Shown: positions 8,168-16,829, counted from the stretch's first letter. The stretch: 64,000 nt of DNA from KBS-96 sp049585195 (GCA_049585195.1 JBAUZG010000326.1:1-64000), one strand, 5' to 3'. The notes: generated by a model not told the origin, from the sequence alone. Numbers and translations: made by a program.

Positions 8168-9994
8168 CTAGTGTACATTCGAGAAATCGAGATCTAAGAC
8201 CGTCTCGCTCGCCACGGGTTTGCCGCCTAGGCGGCCAGGTGAGAACCTCCACTGCATGACTGTATCCCGCGCAACTGCCGCCAGATATTTGTTCACTCCC
8301 GATGGCGAAGAAATCGGACGGCATGCTGTTACCCTTCCGTTCGCATCGACATCGACTCGAACCTTAATACGAAGGTCGTCGGCGGCAAGCCGCTGCACGC
8401 TGTAGGGAAGTGCGGGCGGTACTCGCCGCACCAAGGTCGGCGCTATGAATTCGAGCCTCGACCGAGATGTATTGGATGGAGCCGGAGGAGGAGGTGCAAC
8501 CGGGATTTGCTGAATACCGAGCTGGCTGGCGGTCGATGGCGGAAGCGAAGAGACCTGTTGCGGAATTGGCGGAACGGCGTCGGAATTTAGGGCAGGCTGA
8601 CGACTGCCGCTCTCCCGTGCGATGCTGCCTCCGTGCCCGGTCTCAGCGGCGCCGTCAGGTGAGCTGTCCGGGTTCTCGACGCCCGAAGGAGCATTTCGGG
8701 CTTGTCTGGCCAAATCGGTTTGGTAACTCGGCTGTTGAGGCCGCGCGTTTAAAGACGCCTGCGACGACTCTCCGCTACCTGAACGGCGAATTTTGCCGGG
8801 CGGATGAGGGGAAAGGTCCGATTCCGCCGCTCCGCCATCGCTCAGCAATACGAGAAGAGACTCGAGCTTGGGTCCTCCACCGTCTTCCACCATTAAACGA
8901 AAAGTGATTTCATCGCTCGCAGGCGGGTAATCCGTATATCCGAGATCTAATTCTCGTCGTTTAAACACGAACTGGCGGCTCGTGTTGCCGTCGGAAACCG
9001 AGAGAATACCAACCGGGGAGTTGCGGATGACTCCAGCCAAAGGGTCCCATTGCAATCGGATGATGGCTCCTGCCTTTGATTCGCGTACATCAGCGTGTAA
9101 TGGGAACGCCGCCGTATCTGACAGGTCCCTATTTCCACTTGCGCGTTGCTCCGAGGCCGGAGCCGTCAGCCCCGGATTGTAAAAGTGGCCGATCCGAAAT
9201 TCAATGGCTGCCCCTAGCACGGCAATCCCTACTACGAACCATATCGACTGCCACCAAAATCGCCATTGCCAAGGAACGAGTCGCCGGCGAGGCGGTCGCC
9301 GAAACTTCAGCAAACCCGGCGAGGTTTTGCTTTCCCCAAGATCATCCAGGGGAAACCCACAGCCGCCAGTTTCTACGAGCGCATCGACTCCGTCCGCAGA
9401 CAACTCAAACACCCCCAAATCTGTTCCGATAGACCCGCCACGAAGGTGAAAGAATAGGCGAATCTTCACCGGCAGATCGCTCGTGCGACCAAGCAGCATC
9501 GCAAACTGCCACGGCCGCGGGAACAATTCGGCAAGCGCTCTCGCTTCTTCCTCCGAGAATGTAGTCTCAACTACATCTACCGCCCGATAAAAGCCGAGAG
9601 GAACAAGTCCAGGCTTGCCGGTCTTGTAGAGCGCGCGCCGGAGACGCGGAATTAAGGGAGGGCCGGAAGATTGATCCCAATTCCTCGCCCGAGGCGCTGG
9701 AGAGAGGGGTGAGCAGGCGAGAATCTCAATCTTGATCCCTTCGTGAGTTCCCCAAAGCAAACCGTACGCTTCTTCAGCTTCGCTCGCGCGGTAACCAGGC
9801 TCCCGCGTAGTTTCTTTGCGGATCGCTTCCACGACCGCAGGATCATAGCCAATCGAATACCGGCAAAGACCGGTTGGCAATCTGAGTGCGGTCGCAACTG
9901 GTTTTGAAAGAGTCCTTTCTGCGTTCACGGAATCGGCCTCGCTCGCGGAGATTTGAAAGAGATCTAAAATGCGATCAGATAAGACAGCAAACAA
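8168..9994 (-). CDS. Membrane protein: MPN-like domain, TM helix, TonB C-terminal domain
   Basis: 608 aa with three parts. Residues 45-190 resemble the MPN-like domain of the next gene (EAYGLLWG with Glu75; GFYRAV at 134-139; Ser147 and Glu150 at the SxxD spacing), but both zinc His are replaced. A membrane helix lies at about 247-268 (WFVVGIAVLGAAIEF). A beta domain (about 285-390) and a long Ser/Pro/Gln linker lead to a TonB C-terminal domain at about 530-608 (RVPPALPYSV, IKVRVDVDANGRVT, VMQWRFSPGRLGGKPV). TonB CTDs normally contact outer-membrane receptors, yet no ExbB/ExbD gene is in the window. First gene of the leftward cluster. Confidence 0.65.
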   Translation of the reverse strand: MFAVLSDRILDLFQISASEADSVNAERTLSKPVATALRLPTGLCRYSIGYDPAVVEAIRKETTREPGYRASEAEEAYGLLWGTHEGIKIEILACSPLSPAPRARNWDQSSGPPLIPRLRRALYKTGKPGLVPLGFYRAVDVVETTFSEEEARALAELFPRPWQFAMLLGRTSDLPVKIRLFFHLRGGSIGTDLGVFELSADGVDALVETGGCGFPLDDLGESKTSPGLLKFRRPPRRRLVPWQWRFWWQSIWFVVGIAVLGAAIEFRIGHFYNPGLTAPASEQRASGNRDLSDTAAFPLHADVRESKAGAIIRLQWDPLAGVIRNSPVGILSVSDGNTSRQFVFKRRELDLGYTDYPPASDEITFRLMVEDGGGPKLESLLVLLSDGGAAESDLSPHPPGKIRRSGSGESSQASLNARPQQPSYQTDLARQARNAPSGVENPDSSPDGAAETGHGGSIARESGSRQPALNSDAVPPIPQQVSSLPPSTASQLGIQQIPVAPPPPAPSNTSRSRLEFIAPTLVRRVPPALPYSVQRLAADDLRIKVRVDVDANGRVTACRPISSPSGVNKYLAAVARDTVMQWRFSPGRLGGKPVASETVLDLDFSNVH

Positions 9995-10077
9995 GTGTCT
10001 TCTGAGGCAGAGTAGGTGAATGCTAACAAAGCATGTATGTTACTTCCGAAAGGACGAGTGTACGACGATAGTGCAGC

Positions 10078-10106
10078 CGTTCGAAACCATCATTCGGTCG
10101 TTCGAA
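10078..10106. repeat. Direct repeat CGTTCGAA x2, 21 bp apart
   Basis: CGTTCGAA occurs at 10078-10085 and 10099-10106, two helical turns apart, in the 231-bp region upstream of the 8168-9994 gene. The core TTCGAA is itself palindromic. It could be a regulator site for the leftward cluster; I see no clear -10/-35 pair to anchor it. The rest of 9995-10225 shows no gene. Confidence 0.3.
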
Positions 10107-10225
10107 TACTATGCTGGTACTGAAGGTTGTGGTACGTAACCTGGCAACTTCTCCATTTCTGGCCGCCCCATCGTGACCCTGGCTTCAACCTGCCGCGGAC
10201 TTCACCCCGCCTCCAGCGTCTTCCG

Positions 10226-11194
10226 CTAATCCCCAAGGTACTGCTTCAGATCGGGTTTTACCTGCGCCTGCACATCCGGATCGTTCAAGTTCTCCCGCGT
10301 TATCAACCGGGGCGGCAGGTTGATTTGCTTAGGCACGGGCTGCTTTCGGATCGACTTCACGCACGCCATGACGGATTCGTAGCCCATCTTGAACGGATTT
10401 TGAATCACCAGCGAATCAATTAGCCCGCTACTTAAACCGGCCAGCGTCGTGGGGCTCCAATCGAAACCAACCAGCTTGATCTTCGAACCCCGCGATTTCA
10501 GCGCCTGCATCGCTCCAGTCGTGCCCGACTCGTTCGAGCAGAAGATGCCGTCCACATTGGGGTGGGCCGTTAGCATGTTCTCGGTGACGTCAAGCGACGT
10601 AGCAACCACCGCTTTCCCAAAGCGTTCATCGAGGATATGGATACCGGGAAATTTATCGACAATTATCTTTCGAAAGCCGTCCTCGCGAGCCGTTGTCGAC
10701 GCTCCCCCCGGAGTGGTTTTGACCATGATAATGTTTCCGTTCCCCCCAAGGATCTGCCCCATGCGTTCACCGGCAAGCTGACCCGCTGCGAAATTGTCGG
10801 TTGCCACGAAGCTCGTGTACTTGTCCGTTGCTATGGCGGAATCGTAGATGACAACGGGTATGCCGTCGTTCGAGGCTCTGATCACCGTATTGGCAAGCGC
10901 TTCCCGATCGGAAGGCGCGAGCGCAATGGCATCCACGTGACGATTCATCATGGTCTCGAGGATCTGCAGCTCCGAGTTGATATCGGTTTCGTTTGGCGGC
11001 CCGTCCCAAACAATCTCGACTCCGCTCTCGCGCGAGGCCTTCACTGCGCCGGCGTGTACAGTCTGCCAGAAAATATCGGCGTTGCCTTTCGGGATCACCG
11101 CGACGATTTTGCGTTGATTGCGGTTGCATGCGGCGATCAGGCAAACGAGCGCGGCGGTGAGGGCAGCCATGGCCCATCGGCCTGAATACGTCAT
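10226..11194 (-). CDS. Sugar ABC-type substrate-binding lipoprotein (RbsB-like), orphan
   Basis: 322 aa periplasmic binding protein of the ribose/galactose (Peripla_BP_4) type. The N-terminus is a lipoprotein signal, AALVCLIAAC, with lipidated Cys near residue 23. The two-lobed fold is visible in VAVIPKGNADIFWQTVHAGA, DAIALAPSDREAL, IPVVIYDSAI, FVATDNFAAGQLAGERM and 'VDGIFCSNESGTTGAMQAL'. Such proteins bind sugars or sugar-like ligands for an ABC importer or a sensor. No permease or ATPase gene is adjacent, so its partner is elsewhere. It is divergent from the Tat-exported dehydrogenase subunit at 11355, with 160 bp between them. Confidence 0.85.
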   Translation of the reverse strand: MTYSGRWAMAALTAALVCLIAACNRNQRKIVAVIPKGNADIFWQTVHAGAVKASRESGVEIVWDGPPNETDINSELQILETMMNRHVDAIALAPSDREALANTVIRASNDGIPVVIYDSAIATDKYTSFVATDNFAAGQLAGERMGQILGGNGNIIMVKTTPGGASTTAREDGFRKIIVDKFPGIHILDERFGKAVVATSLDVTENMLTAHPNVDGIFCSNESGTTGAMQALKSRGSKIKLVGFDWSPTTLAGLSSGLIDSLVIQNPFKMGYESVMACVKSIRKQPVPKQINLPPRLITRENLNDPDVQAQVKPDLKQYLGD

Positions 11195-11354
11195 AAAGAG
11201 AGATTCTATAAGAAGCGCTGCTCCGCAAATTGTTATGAAAACCGCAGCCTCCGGAAGTTGCGGTGACGCAGGCTTTCGTGCCTGCCGCGTCGGGACTCAT
11301 GCCGACGCTTGGGGTTTTCGGCCTTGCGTCGTCACCAGATATACTCGTTCGCAA

Positions 11355-11933
11355 ATGGCAACAAGGCGAAAGGCGCTGATCACATTGACCGCTGGTTCCG
11401 CCGCGATGGCCCTTGCCAACGGCGGAACGCAGGAATCATCGGCGCACCATATGCACGAGACGGCTGCCGAAGACCACGTTAGAAATGAACAACGGACGCC
11501 CCAATTCTTTCAGGAGCGAGACTACGCCACTATCGTCCGGCTCTCCGATCTGATTATTCCTCGAACCGAAACGCCGGGCGCGGCCGATGTCGGTGTACCT
11601 TGGCGCATCGACCAGACTGTTTTTCGCAAACCAGAATTGCGGCCGCTCTACGTTGACGGTCTGGCTTACCTGAACAAGAGCGCGCAAAAGCGAGGCCGAC
11701 CCGATTTCCTCAGCCTCGCGGAGGACAATCAAGTTGCCATCCTGAAGAAAATCAGCGATCAATCCGGAACCCGGGAAGGCGAGTTCTTCGAATCGCTGAA
11801 ATCCCTTACCATCGAGTGGTATTACAACTCCGAACCCGGCCTGGCGCAAGAACTTGGGTTCAAGGGTAATACCTATCGCACCGAATTTATAGGCTGCACT
11901 CATCCTGAGCATTGGCCTGTTCAGAAGGGATGA
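11355..11933 (+). CDS. Gluconate 2-dehydrogenase subunit 3 family protein
   Basis: 192 aa from ATG 11355; the open frame extends upstream but this start gives a proper Tat signal (MATRRKALITLTAGSAAMAL). The rest fits the Gluconate_2-dh3 family: 'ATIVRLSDLIIPRTETPGA', 'GVPWRIDQTV', FLSLAEDNQVAILKKI and 'FFESLKSLTIEWYYNSEPG'. These small subunits pair with a GMC flavoprotein and often carry the export signal for both. That partner follows directly, overlapping or abutting at 11930/11939. Export of the complex by the Tat path is therefore inferred. Confidence 0.85.
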   Translation: MATRRKALITLTAGSAAMALANGGTQESSAHHMHETAAEDHVRNEQRTPQFFQERDYATIVRLSDLIIPRTETPGAADVGVPWRIDQTVFRKPELRPLYVDGLAYLNKSAQKRGRPDFLSLAEDNQVAILKKISDQSGTREGEFFESLKSLTIEWYYNSEPGLAQELGFKGNTYRTEFIGCTHPEHWPVQKG

Positions 11934-11938
11934 CGCCA

Positions 11939-13585
11939 ATGCAAATCAAAGCGCCCGAACCGGTACACGATGTGGTGATCATTGGCAGTGGCGCGGCTGG
12001 TGGAATGGCGGCATGGAATCTGACGCGACAGGGCGTCAATGTGCTCGTGCTCGATGCCGGAGAAAAGTTCAACCGGTCCACTTTCTGGTCGCATGTCAAG
12101 CCTTGGCAATGGACCGACAGATTGGATAAGGGCCAGCACCCGCCCCAATTCTTTCTCACGGAGGAAGAACAGCCGTACGAGACGCCGCCGGAGCGCCCAT
12201 TTCGCTTGTACCGGGTTTGGGGCCGAGGAGGGAAAACGAACGTCTGGGGCCGCGTGGCGCTGCGTTATTCCGACATCGATTTCGAAGGGCCGTTGCGCGA
12301 CGGGTGGGGAATACCATGGCCGATTCGCTACCGCGACATTGAACCATATTACGATAACGTCGATCAACTGATCGGCGTCTGCGGCGGCCCGGACGACCAG
12401 GATTCGCTGCCCGGCAGCAAATACATGCTCCCTGCGCCAGCTCCCCGCTGCGGCGAGCGGCTGCTTGAAAAGGCCGCTCAACAAGTGGGCGTTTCGATTG
12501 TTTCAGGCCGGCGTGCGGTTCTAACGAGACCTCATAACGGCCATCCGCAATGCCACTATTGCGGCGCATGCGGCCGGGGATGTGACGTGGGCGCGTTCTT
12601 CAACTCTTCCGATTTTCTTCTCGAGCCCGCGTTCTCTACCGGGCGCTTGCAAGTAATCGACAACGCCGTGGTCGCGCGCGTTTTAGTGGACGATCGCGGA
12701 TTAGCGAATGGCGTTCAGTTCTTCGATCGGAAAACGCGCGAGGAGCGGCGCGTCAAAGCCCGTGTCGTGGTCGTCGCCGCTTCGTGCGTCGATTCGACTC
12801 GTATTCTGCTGAACTCGAAATCGCATGCACACCCGAACGGCATCGGCAATTCTTCGGACGTGATCGGGCGATACCTCTGCGAGCAGATCCGCTTTCATGT
12901 CTATGCCTTCATGCCCGAACTGTTGGGCGGACCCGTCTATGACGACAGCGGTATTGGCGGCGAGCACATATATATGCCGCGCTTCAATCATCGCGACGGA
13001 CGTCCGCGCAACTATCTGCGGGGCTACGCAATGCAGTTTTGGGGATGCGGCGCGCAGGACGCCGTTCCGTGGGCGAAGACCCTGCCAGGTTTTGGCGCGA
13101 GCCTGAAGCACAATATCCGCCGCCACTATCCGGCTCTTGTTGCCCTACATCCATACGGCGAAACGCTCGGCCGGAAAGAAAATCGGATTTTGATCGACGA
13201 ATCGCGCACCGATTCATTGGGCGTGCCGCTGTTCCGCATCGACTACAAAATCGGCGAGAACGAGCGTCTGATGGCTGAAGAGATGTACACAACCTGCGAG
13301 GAGATTCTTTCCGCAGCCAAGGCCGAACTTCTGCCTTACCAGCGGGGATTCGTCGATACACCGGGCGAAGCCATCCACGAGCATGGAACGTGCCGCATGG
13401 GAGACGACCCGAAGGAATCCGCACTGAATCAGTTCTGCCAGATGCACGAGGTGAAGAATGTCTTCGTGGTGGATGGCTCCGCATTCACTACTGCCAGCGA
13501 AAAAAATCCAACTCTGACGATTCTCGCCCTCGCCTGGCGCTCGACCGACTATCTGGCGGGAGAGATGAAACGGGGAAACATCTAG
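11939..13585 (+). CDS. GMC-family FAD oxidoreductase, large dehydrogenase subunit
   Basis: About 548 aa. Two starts are possible: ATG 11930, overlapping the upstream stop, or ATG 11939, which sits 9 nt after AGAAGGG and is preferred. The N-terminal FAD motif is VVIIGSGAAGGMAAWNL. The C-terminus has EHGTCRMG (active-site His) and KNPTLTILALAWR with the conserved Asn region. A Cys-rich stretch (CHYCGACGRGC) lies in the middle. The family oxidises sugar or alcohol groups and passes electrons to a quinone or cytochrome. With no signal of its own, it probably rides out with the Tat-tagged subunit 3. The substrate is unknown; gluconate, glucose or a keto-sugar is possible. Confidence 0.88.
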   Translation: MQIKAPEPVHDVVIIGSGAAGGMAAWNLTRQGVNVLVLDAGEKFNRSTFWSHVKPWQWTDRLDKGQHPPQFFLTEEEQPYETPPERPFRLYRVWGRGGKTNVWGRVALRYSDIDFEGPLRDGWGIPWPIRYRDIEPYYDNVDQLIGVCGGPDDQDSLPGSKYMLPAPAPRCGERLLEKAAQQVGVSIVSGRRAVLTRPHNGHPQCHYCGACGRGCDVGAFFNSSDFLLEPAFSTGRLQVIDNAVVARVLVDDRGLANGVQFFDRKTREERRVKARVVVVAASCVDSTRILLNSKSHAHPNGIGNSSDVIGRYLCEQIRFHVYAFMPELLGGPVYDDSGIGGEHIYMPRFNHRDGRPRNYLRGYAMQFWGCGAQDAVPWAKTLPGFGASLKHNIRRHYPALVALHPYGETLGRKENRILIDESRTDSLGVPLFRIDYKIGENERLMAEEMYTTCEEILSAAKAELLPYQRGFVDTPGEAIHEHGTCRMGDDPKESALNQFCQMHEVKNVFVVDGSAFTTASEKNPTLTILALAWRSTDYLAGEMKRGNI

Positions 13586-13605
13586 CCTCGCCGTACACTG
13601 GTTTC

Positions 13606-14088
13606 ATGAGCAAGCAATACTCGGCCCCGCCGCCGATGTCCATCGACCGGAATAAGACTTACACCGCCACGTTTGAGACGTCCCGCGGGGACATCGTATG
13701 CGATCTGTTCGCAAAAGAGGCTCCGAACACTGTTAATAATTTTGTGTTCCTGGCTCGCGAAGGCTTCTACGATAACACCACTTTTCACCGCGTGATTCAG
13801 GACTTCATGATTCAGGGTGGCGATCCAACAGGCAGCGGACGAGGCGGCCCCGGCTATCGGTTCCCGGACGAGCTCGGGGGCAATCCGAACAAGCACAAAG
13901 CCGGCTCGCTCTCGATGGCCAACGCGGGTCCGAACACAAACGGCAGCCAGTTCTTCATCACACACGTGGTTACGAACTGGCTGGATGGAAAGCATACCGT
14001 GTTCGGCCAGGTGCGATCGGGGAAAGATGTCGTCGATTCGGTGAAACAGGGCGATACGCTGAAGGCCGTGAAGATCGAGGAGGCGTAG
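13606..14088 (+). CDS. Cyclophilin-type peptidyl-prolyl isomerase
   Basis: 160 aa from ATG 13606; the frame runs upstream into the GMC gene, but this start gives the standard single-domain cyclophilin. Seen: FHRVIQDFMIQGGDPTGSGRG (catalytic Arg, Phe, Met, Gln), 'SLSMANAGPNTNGSQFFIT' and 'WLDGKHTVFGQV'. No signal peptide, so cytosolic. It catalyses cis-trans isomerisation of Xaa-Pro bonds during folding. It starts 20 bp after the GMC stop and ends 3 bp before the HD gene, so all are likely read together. Confidence 0.93.
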   Translation: MSKQYSAPPPMSIDRNKTYTATFETSRGDIVCDLFAKEAPNTVNNFVFLAREGFYDNTTFHRVIQDFMIQGGDPTGSGRGGPGYRFPDELGGNPNKHKAGSLSMANAGPNTNGSQFFITHVVTNWLDGKHTVFGQVRSGKDVVDSVKQGDTLKAVKIEEA

Positions 14089-14091
14089 CCA

Positions 14092-14676
14092 ATGGTGACG
14101 CGGGACCAGGCCTGGTCAATCGTCTGCGAGTTCGTTCACTCCGATAGTTTGCGCCGCCACATGCTGGCTGTGGAAGCGTGCGTATCCGCCTACGCGCGAA
14201 AGTACGGCGAGGATGTGGACAAATGGGCCGTGACGGCTCTGCTTCATGATTTCGATTGGGAGATCCACCCGAACGCGCCCGATCACCCAATGAAAGGCGA
14301 AGCAATCCTGGCCCAGCGCGGAGTGGACGACGAGATCCGGCGAGCCATTCTCTCTCACGCCAACTACAGCGGCGTTCCGCGCGAGTCGCGCCTCGAGAAG
14401 ACGCTGTTCGGCTGCGATGAACTGGCCGGTTTTCTTACGGCCTGTTCCTACGTCAAGCCAGGAAAAAGCATCTTCGAAGTCGATGTGGCATCCGTAAAAC
14501 GGAAACTAAAAGACAAAGCCTTTGCCCGTGCCGTTAATCGTGACGACATTATCAACGGCGCGAAGGAAATGGGTGTCGATCTCGATGAGCACATCGCCTT
14601 CTGTATCGAAGCGATCGGGGAGCGGGCGGAAGAATTGGGCCTCGCTGGAACAGCCGCCGCGGCCTCGAACATTTAG
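14092..14676 (+). CDS. HD-domain protein (putative phosphohydrolase)
   Basis: 194 aa. The HD metal-site pattern is present: 'RRHMLAVEACV' (first His), ALLHDFDWE (HD pair), then 'AILSHANYSG' (later His). The C-terminal half is helical and ends with a short Ala-rich tail. Proteins of this size and pattern are usually annotated as HDIG-type hydrolases acting on nucleotides or similar phosphates; the substrate is not evident. It follows the cyclophilin by 3 bp. Its stop abuts the stop of the convergent SIS gene with no space for a terminator. Confidence 0.8.
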   Translation: MVTRDQAWSIVCEFVHSDSLRRHMLAVEACVSAYARKYGEDVDKWAVTALLHDFDWEIHPNAPDHPMKGEAILAQRGVDDEIRRAILSHANYSGVPRESRLEKTLFGCDELAGFLTACSYVKPGKSIFEVDVASVKRKLKDKAFARAVNRDDIINGAKEMGVDLDEHIAFCIEAIGERAEELGLAGTAAAASNI

Positions 14677-15234
14677 TCAGCGGCCATTCTCCATAAAACG
14701 ATACGCGATCATGTGGCAAATCACCATGTGCGCGTCTTCGATGCGGCCCATGTGCCTGGCCGGCACGTGAATGTTTAGTTGACCCGCATGCCCCAGCTTG
14801 CCGCCGTCCCGGCCGGTTAGAACAATGGTTTTACATCCCGCTTCGTTCGCATATTCAACCGCTTTAACTACATTTGGTGAATTCCCCGAAGCGCTGATGG
14901 CCATCACAAGGTCGCCCGGCCGGGCGTAATTCTTCAATTGCTCAACAAATGCACACTCGTAGCTAATATCATTCGAGTAGGCGGTAAGCGTAGGCATCGA
15001 ATCGCATAACGAAAGAATACGGAAGCGTTTCTCGCGCTCATAACTGGCGCCCTTGAGAACATCGCAGACAAAATGCGAAGCGGTCGACCCGCTGCCGCCA
15101 TTTCCGCAGACAAACACGTGCCGATCTTCCTCGAGCGCCTGTTCGAACCACGCGATGGCGCGATTCACCTGTTCGGTGTCGATGCTCGCAATCGTTTCAA
15201 GCAGCTGTCTCTTGTATGTGTCGCTGTAGCTCAC
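14677..15234 (-). CDS. SIS-domain isomerase, GmhA-like
   Basis: 185 aa, the length of D-sedoheptulose-7-phosphate isomerases. SIS motifs: VFVCGNGGSGSTASHFVCD near residues 40-58 and 'AISASGNSPNVVKAVEYA' near 115-132. An Asp-His pair towards the C-terminus (IEDAHMVICHMI) corresponds to the region that binds metal or acts in catalysis in GmhA. GmhA makes the heptose-7-phosphate precursor of LPS or S-layer glycans. The gene overlaps the upstream ROK kinase by 4 bp, suggesting that a sugar is phosphorylated and then isomerised, but the true substrate is open. Confidence 0.8.
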   Translation of the reverse strand: MSYSDTYKRQLLETIASIDTEQVNRAIAWFEQALEEDRHVFVCGNGGSGSTASHFVCDVLKGASYEREKRFRILSLCDSMPTLTAYSNDISYECAFVEQLKNYARPGDLVMAISASGNSPNVVKAVEYANEAGCKTIVLTGRDGGKLGHAGQLNIHVPARHMGRIEDAHMVICHMIAYRFMENGR

Positions 15235-16091
15235 TTCCGCTCCTCCTTCGCCAAAGCCAGCGCGCCGTAGAGCACGCTGTCATCGCCCAGTTTCGCCGGA
15301 GCAACCTCAATGCGCGCTTGCGACCAACTGGTGATCTGGCGCCTTAACTCCGCCCGCAAAGGCACGAACAGCCGATCTCCTGCCTTTGCTATGCCGCCGC
15401 CAATCACAACTCGTGCCGGATTCAAAATCATAATAGCCGCTTTCAGACCGCGTGCCAGATCCACCACGTAGTTCTCGACGAAGCGCGGGTCCCTGAGCAA
15501 CTCTCTTGCGGGACGTCCATAATCCCGCTCGAGCCACAACCCGCAGCACATCCTTTCGTAGCAACCCGTTGACCCGCAAAGACACTGGGGTCCATACGGG
15601 CGGATTGTCAGGTGCCCTAATTCTCCTGCGAATGAATCGGCGCCGCGATACACGCGGCCATGCCAGATAATCCCGCCGCCGATTCCGGTAGAAAGCGTCA
15701 TGTAGAACAAAGGGTCCGCTCCCACGCCCGCGCCATAGTAATACTCGCCTAATGCACCCACATTAGCGTCGTTATCCACAACTGGTCTCACTCCCGAAAT
15801 CTTTTCTACTTTGTCTACCAAAGGAAATGCTTGCCAGCCTGGGACATGCGTGGACAAAGTAATAGTTTGAGTATTGTAGTTAACCGGACCGCCGAACCCG
15901 ATGCCGATTCTGTCCGCTACAAAGCCGTGTTTAGTTCGCCATTCAGTAATAATGGCCGCAATCTGCGACCAGAGCCATTCCGGTCCACCTTCACGATTTG
16001 TAAGGCACGATTGACGGAGTCTCATCAATTCGTCCTCAAATCCGGCCACGCCGAACTTTGTGCCTCCGATGTCGATGGCGAGTGTCTTCAT
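15231..16091 (-). CDS. ROK-family sugar kinase
   Basis: 286 aa sugar kinase of the ROK family. Seen: LAIDIGGTKFGVA (phosphate 1), DNDANVGALGEYYYG (catalytic Asp region), TLSTGIGGGII (phosphate 2), and the zinc-binding GELGHLTI...CLCGSTGCYE signature. No N-terminal DNA-binding domain, so an enzyme rather than a repressor. Members phosphorylate glucose, fructose, N-acetylmannosamine or related sugars using ATP. It is first in a two-gene leftward operon with the SIS isomerase (4-bp overlap). Confidence 0.88.
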   Translation of the reverse strand: MKTLAIDIGGTKFGVAGFEDELMRLRQSCLTNREGGPEWLWSQIAAIITEWRTKHGFVADRIGIGFGGPVNYNTQTITLSTHVPGWQAFPLVDKVEKISGVRPVVDNDANVGALGEYYYGAGVGADPLFYMTLSTGIGGGIIWHGRVYRGADSFAGELGHLTIRPYGPQCLCGSTGCYERMCCGLWLERDYGRPARELLRDPRFVENYVVDLARGLKAAIMILNPARVVIGGGIAKAGDRLFVPLRAELRRQITSWSQARIEVAPAKLGDDSVLYGALALAKEERK

Positions 16092-16189
16092 CGTTCTCGT
16101 TCGTTAAACACGTTTTACTTAGTTTTAAACACGATTGTGATTGCAATGCACACGGTGCATCTTTACGATAGAAGAGTAGGTTTCAAGGT

Positions 16190-16459
16190 ATGGGCCTGAG
16201 AAATCTCAACCGCGTAGAGCTCGCCATGACCGAGTCGTTAACCGTATCTCAAACTGAACGTTCCGAGCAACAACAGCAACAAGAGCCGGTTATGCAATCA
16301 TTCTGTCCTCATTGCGGTGCCGATCGATCCGGTCGCCGGTCGAGAATCCGTTGGTTCGACCTGCCGCTGCTTCTCGTGTTTGTTCGCCCCGTCCGCTGCA
16401 CCGATTGTTATTCGCGCTACTATCGCTTCGTGAATTCACCGTCTTCAAAGCGGCCCTGA
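16190..16459 (+). CDS. Small zinc-ribbon protein
   Basis: 89 aa; an in-frame ATG at 16226 may be the true start. A poly-Gln stretch precedes a Cys pair FCPHCGADRSGRR, a hydrophobic segment (FDLPLLLVFVRPV), and a second pair RCTDCYSRYYRF, together forming a CxxC...CxxC zinc ribbon. Function unknown; small ribbons like this recur in Acidobacteriota. It stands alone between the ROK kinase (divergent) and the hicB relic. Confidence 0.55.
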   Translation: MGLRNLNRVELAMTESLTVSQTERSEQQQQQEPVMQSFCPHCGADRSGRRSRIRWFDLPLLLVFVRPVRCTDCYSRYYRFVNSPSSKRP

Positions 16460-16521
16460 CCACCTGTTTTTTGGCTCGGATAGCGCGTAAGCGCGAAACT
16501 ATAATAAGGGCCAAAGACTCC

Positions 16522-16794
16522 ATGGAAACCGTCACAATAGAATCGATCCCGATAGTTGTCGGACGAGAGGAAGATGGGCGCTGGTGGGCCGACATCGAGT
16601 CCATGCCAGGAGTTATGGCGTACGGCTCAACTCGCGAAGCTGCGACTGCCGCCGTACGCGCACTGGCCTTGCGCGCTGTCGCCGACTACATTGACCACGG
16701 AGAAGAAGTTCCGGAGCCGTTTGCGAAAGTCTTCATTATACTTTCGCGTTTCATGACGGGGACGAGATTGGCCCAAGTCTTCTTGCCCGGATAG
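16522..16794 (+). pseudogene. HicB-like antitoxin with a rearranged C-terminus
   Basis: 90 aa from ATG 16522. Residues 1-68 are a good HicB-like domain: 'IPIVVGREEDGRWWADIESMPGVMAYG', then STREAATAAVRALALRAVAD and HGEEVPEPFAKVF. Family members of this subtype normally stop a few residues after that point. Here the frame runs on into unrelated residues because the DNA beyond about 16735 is the tail of a hicA gene in another frame. The HicB domain may still fold, but the operon is broken. Confidence 0.7.
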
Positions 16795-16829
16795 CGAAGA
16801 AAACGGGGCTACGGCCAGACGACCTATAG
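16728..16829 (+). pseudogene. hicA 3' remnant
   Basis: In the frame containing 16743-16829 the DNA reads FAFHDGDEIG, then PSLLARIAKKTGLRPDDL, then a TAG at 16827-16829. This is the C-terminal third of a HicA-type (YcfA) mRNA-interferase toxin of the subtype encoded right after this kind of hicB. The start codon, the N-terminal half and the catalytic His region are missing; they would have lain at the hicB-hicA junction near 16728-16740. A single deletion of roughly 130-150 bp would explain it. Confidence 0.7.

Noticed and set aside
16292..16459. Reading the zinc-ribbon protein as a fragment of a larger gene
   Set aside because: Both CxxC pairs, the hydrophobic segment and a stop are present; it looks complete as a small protein.
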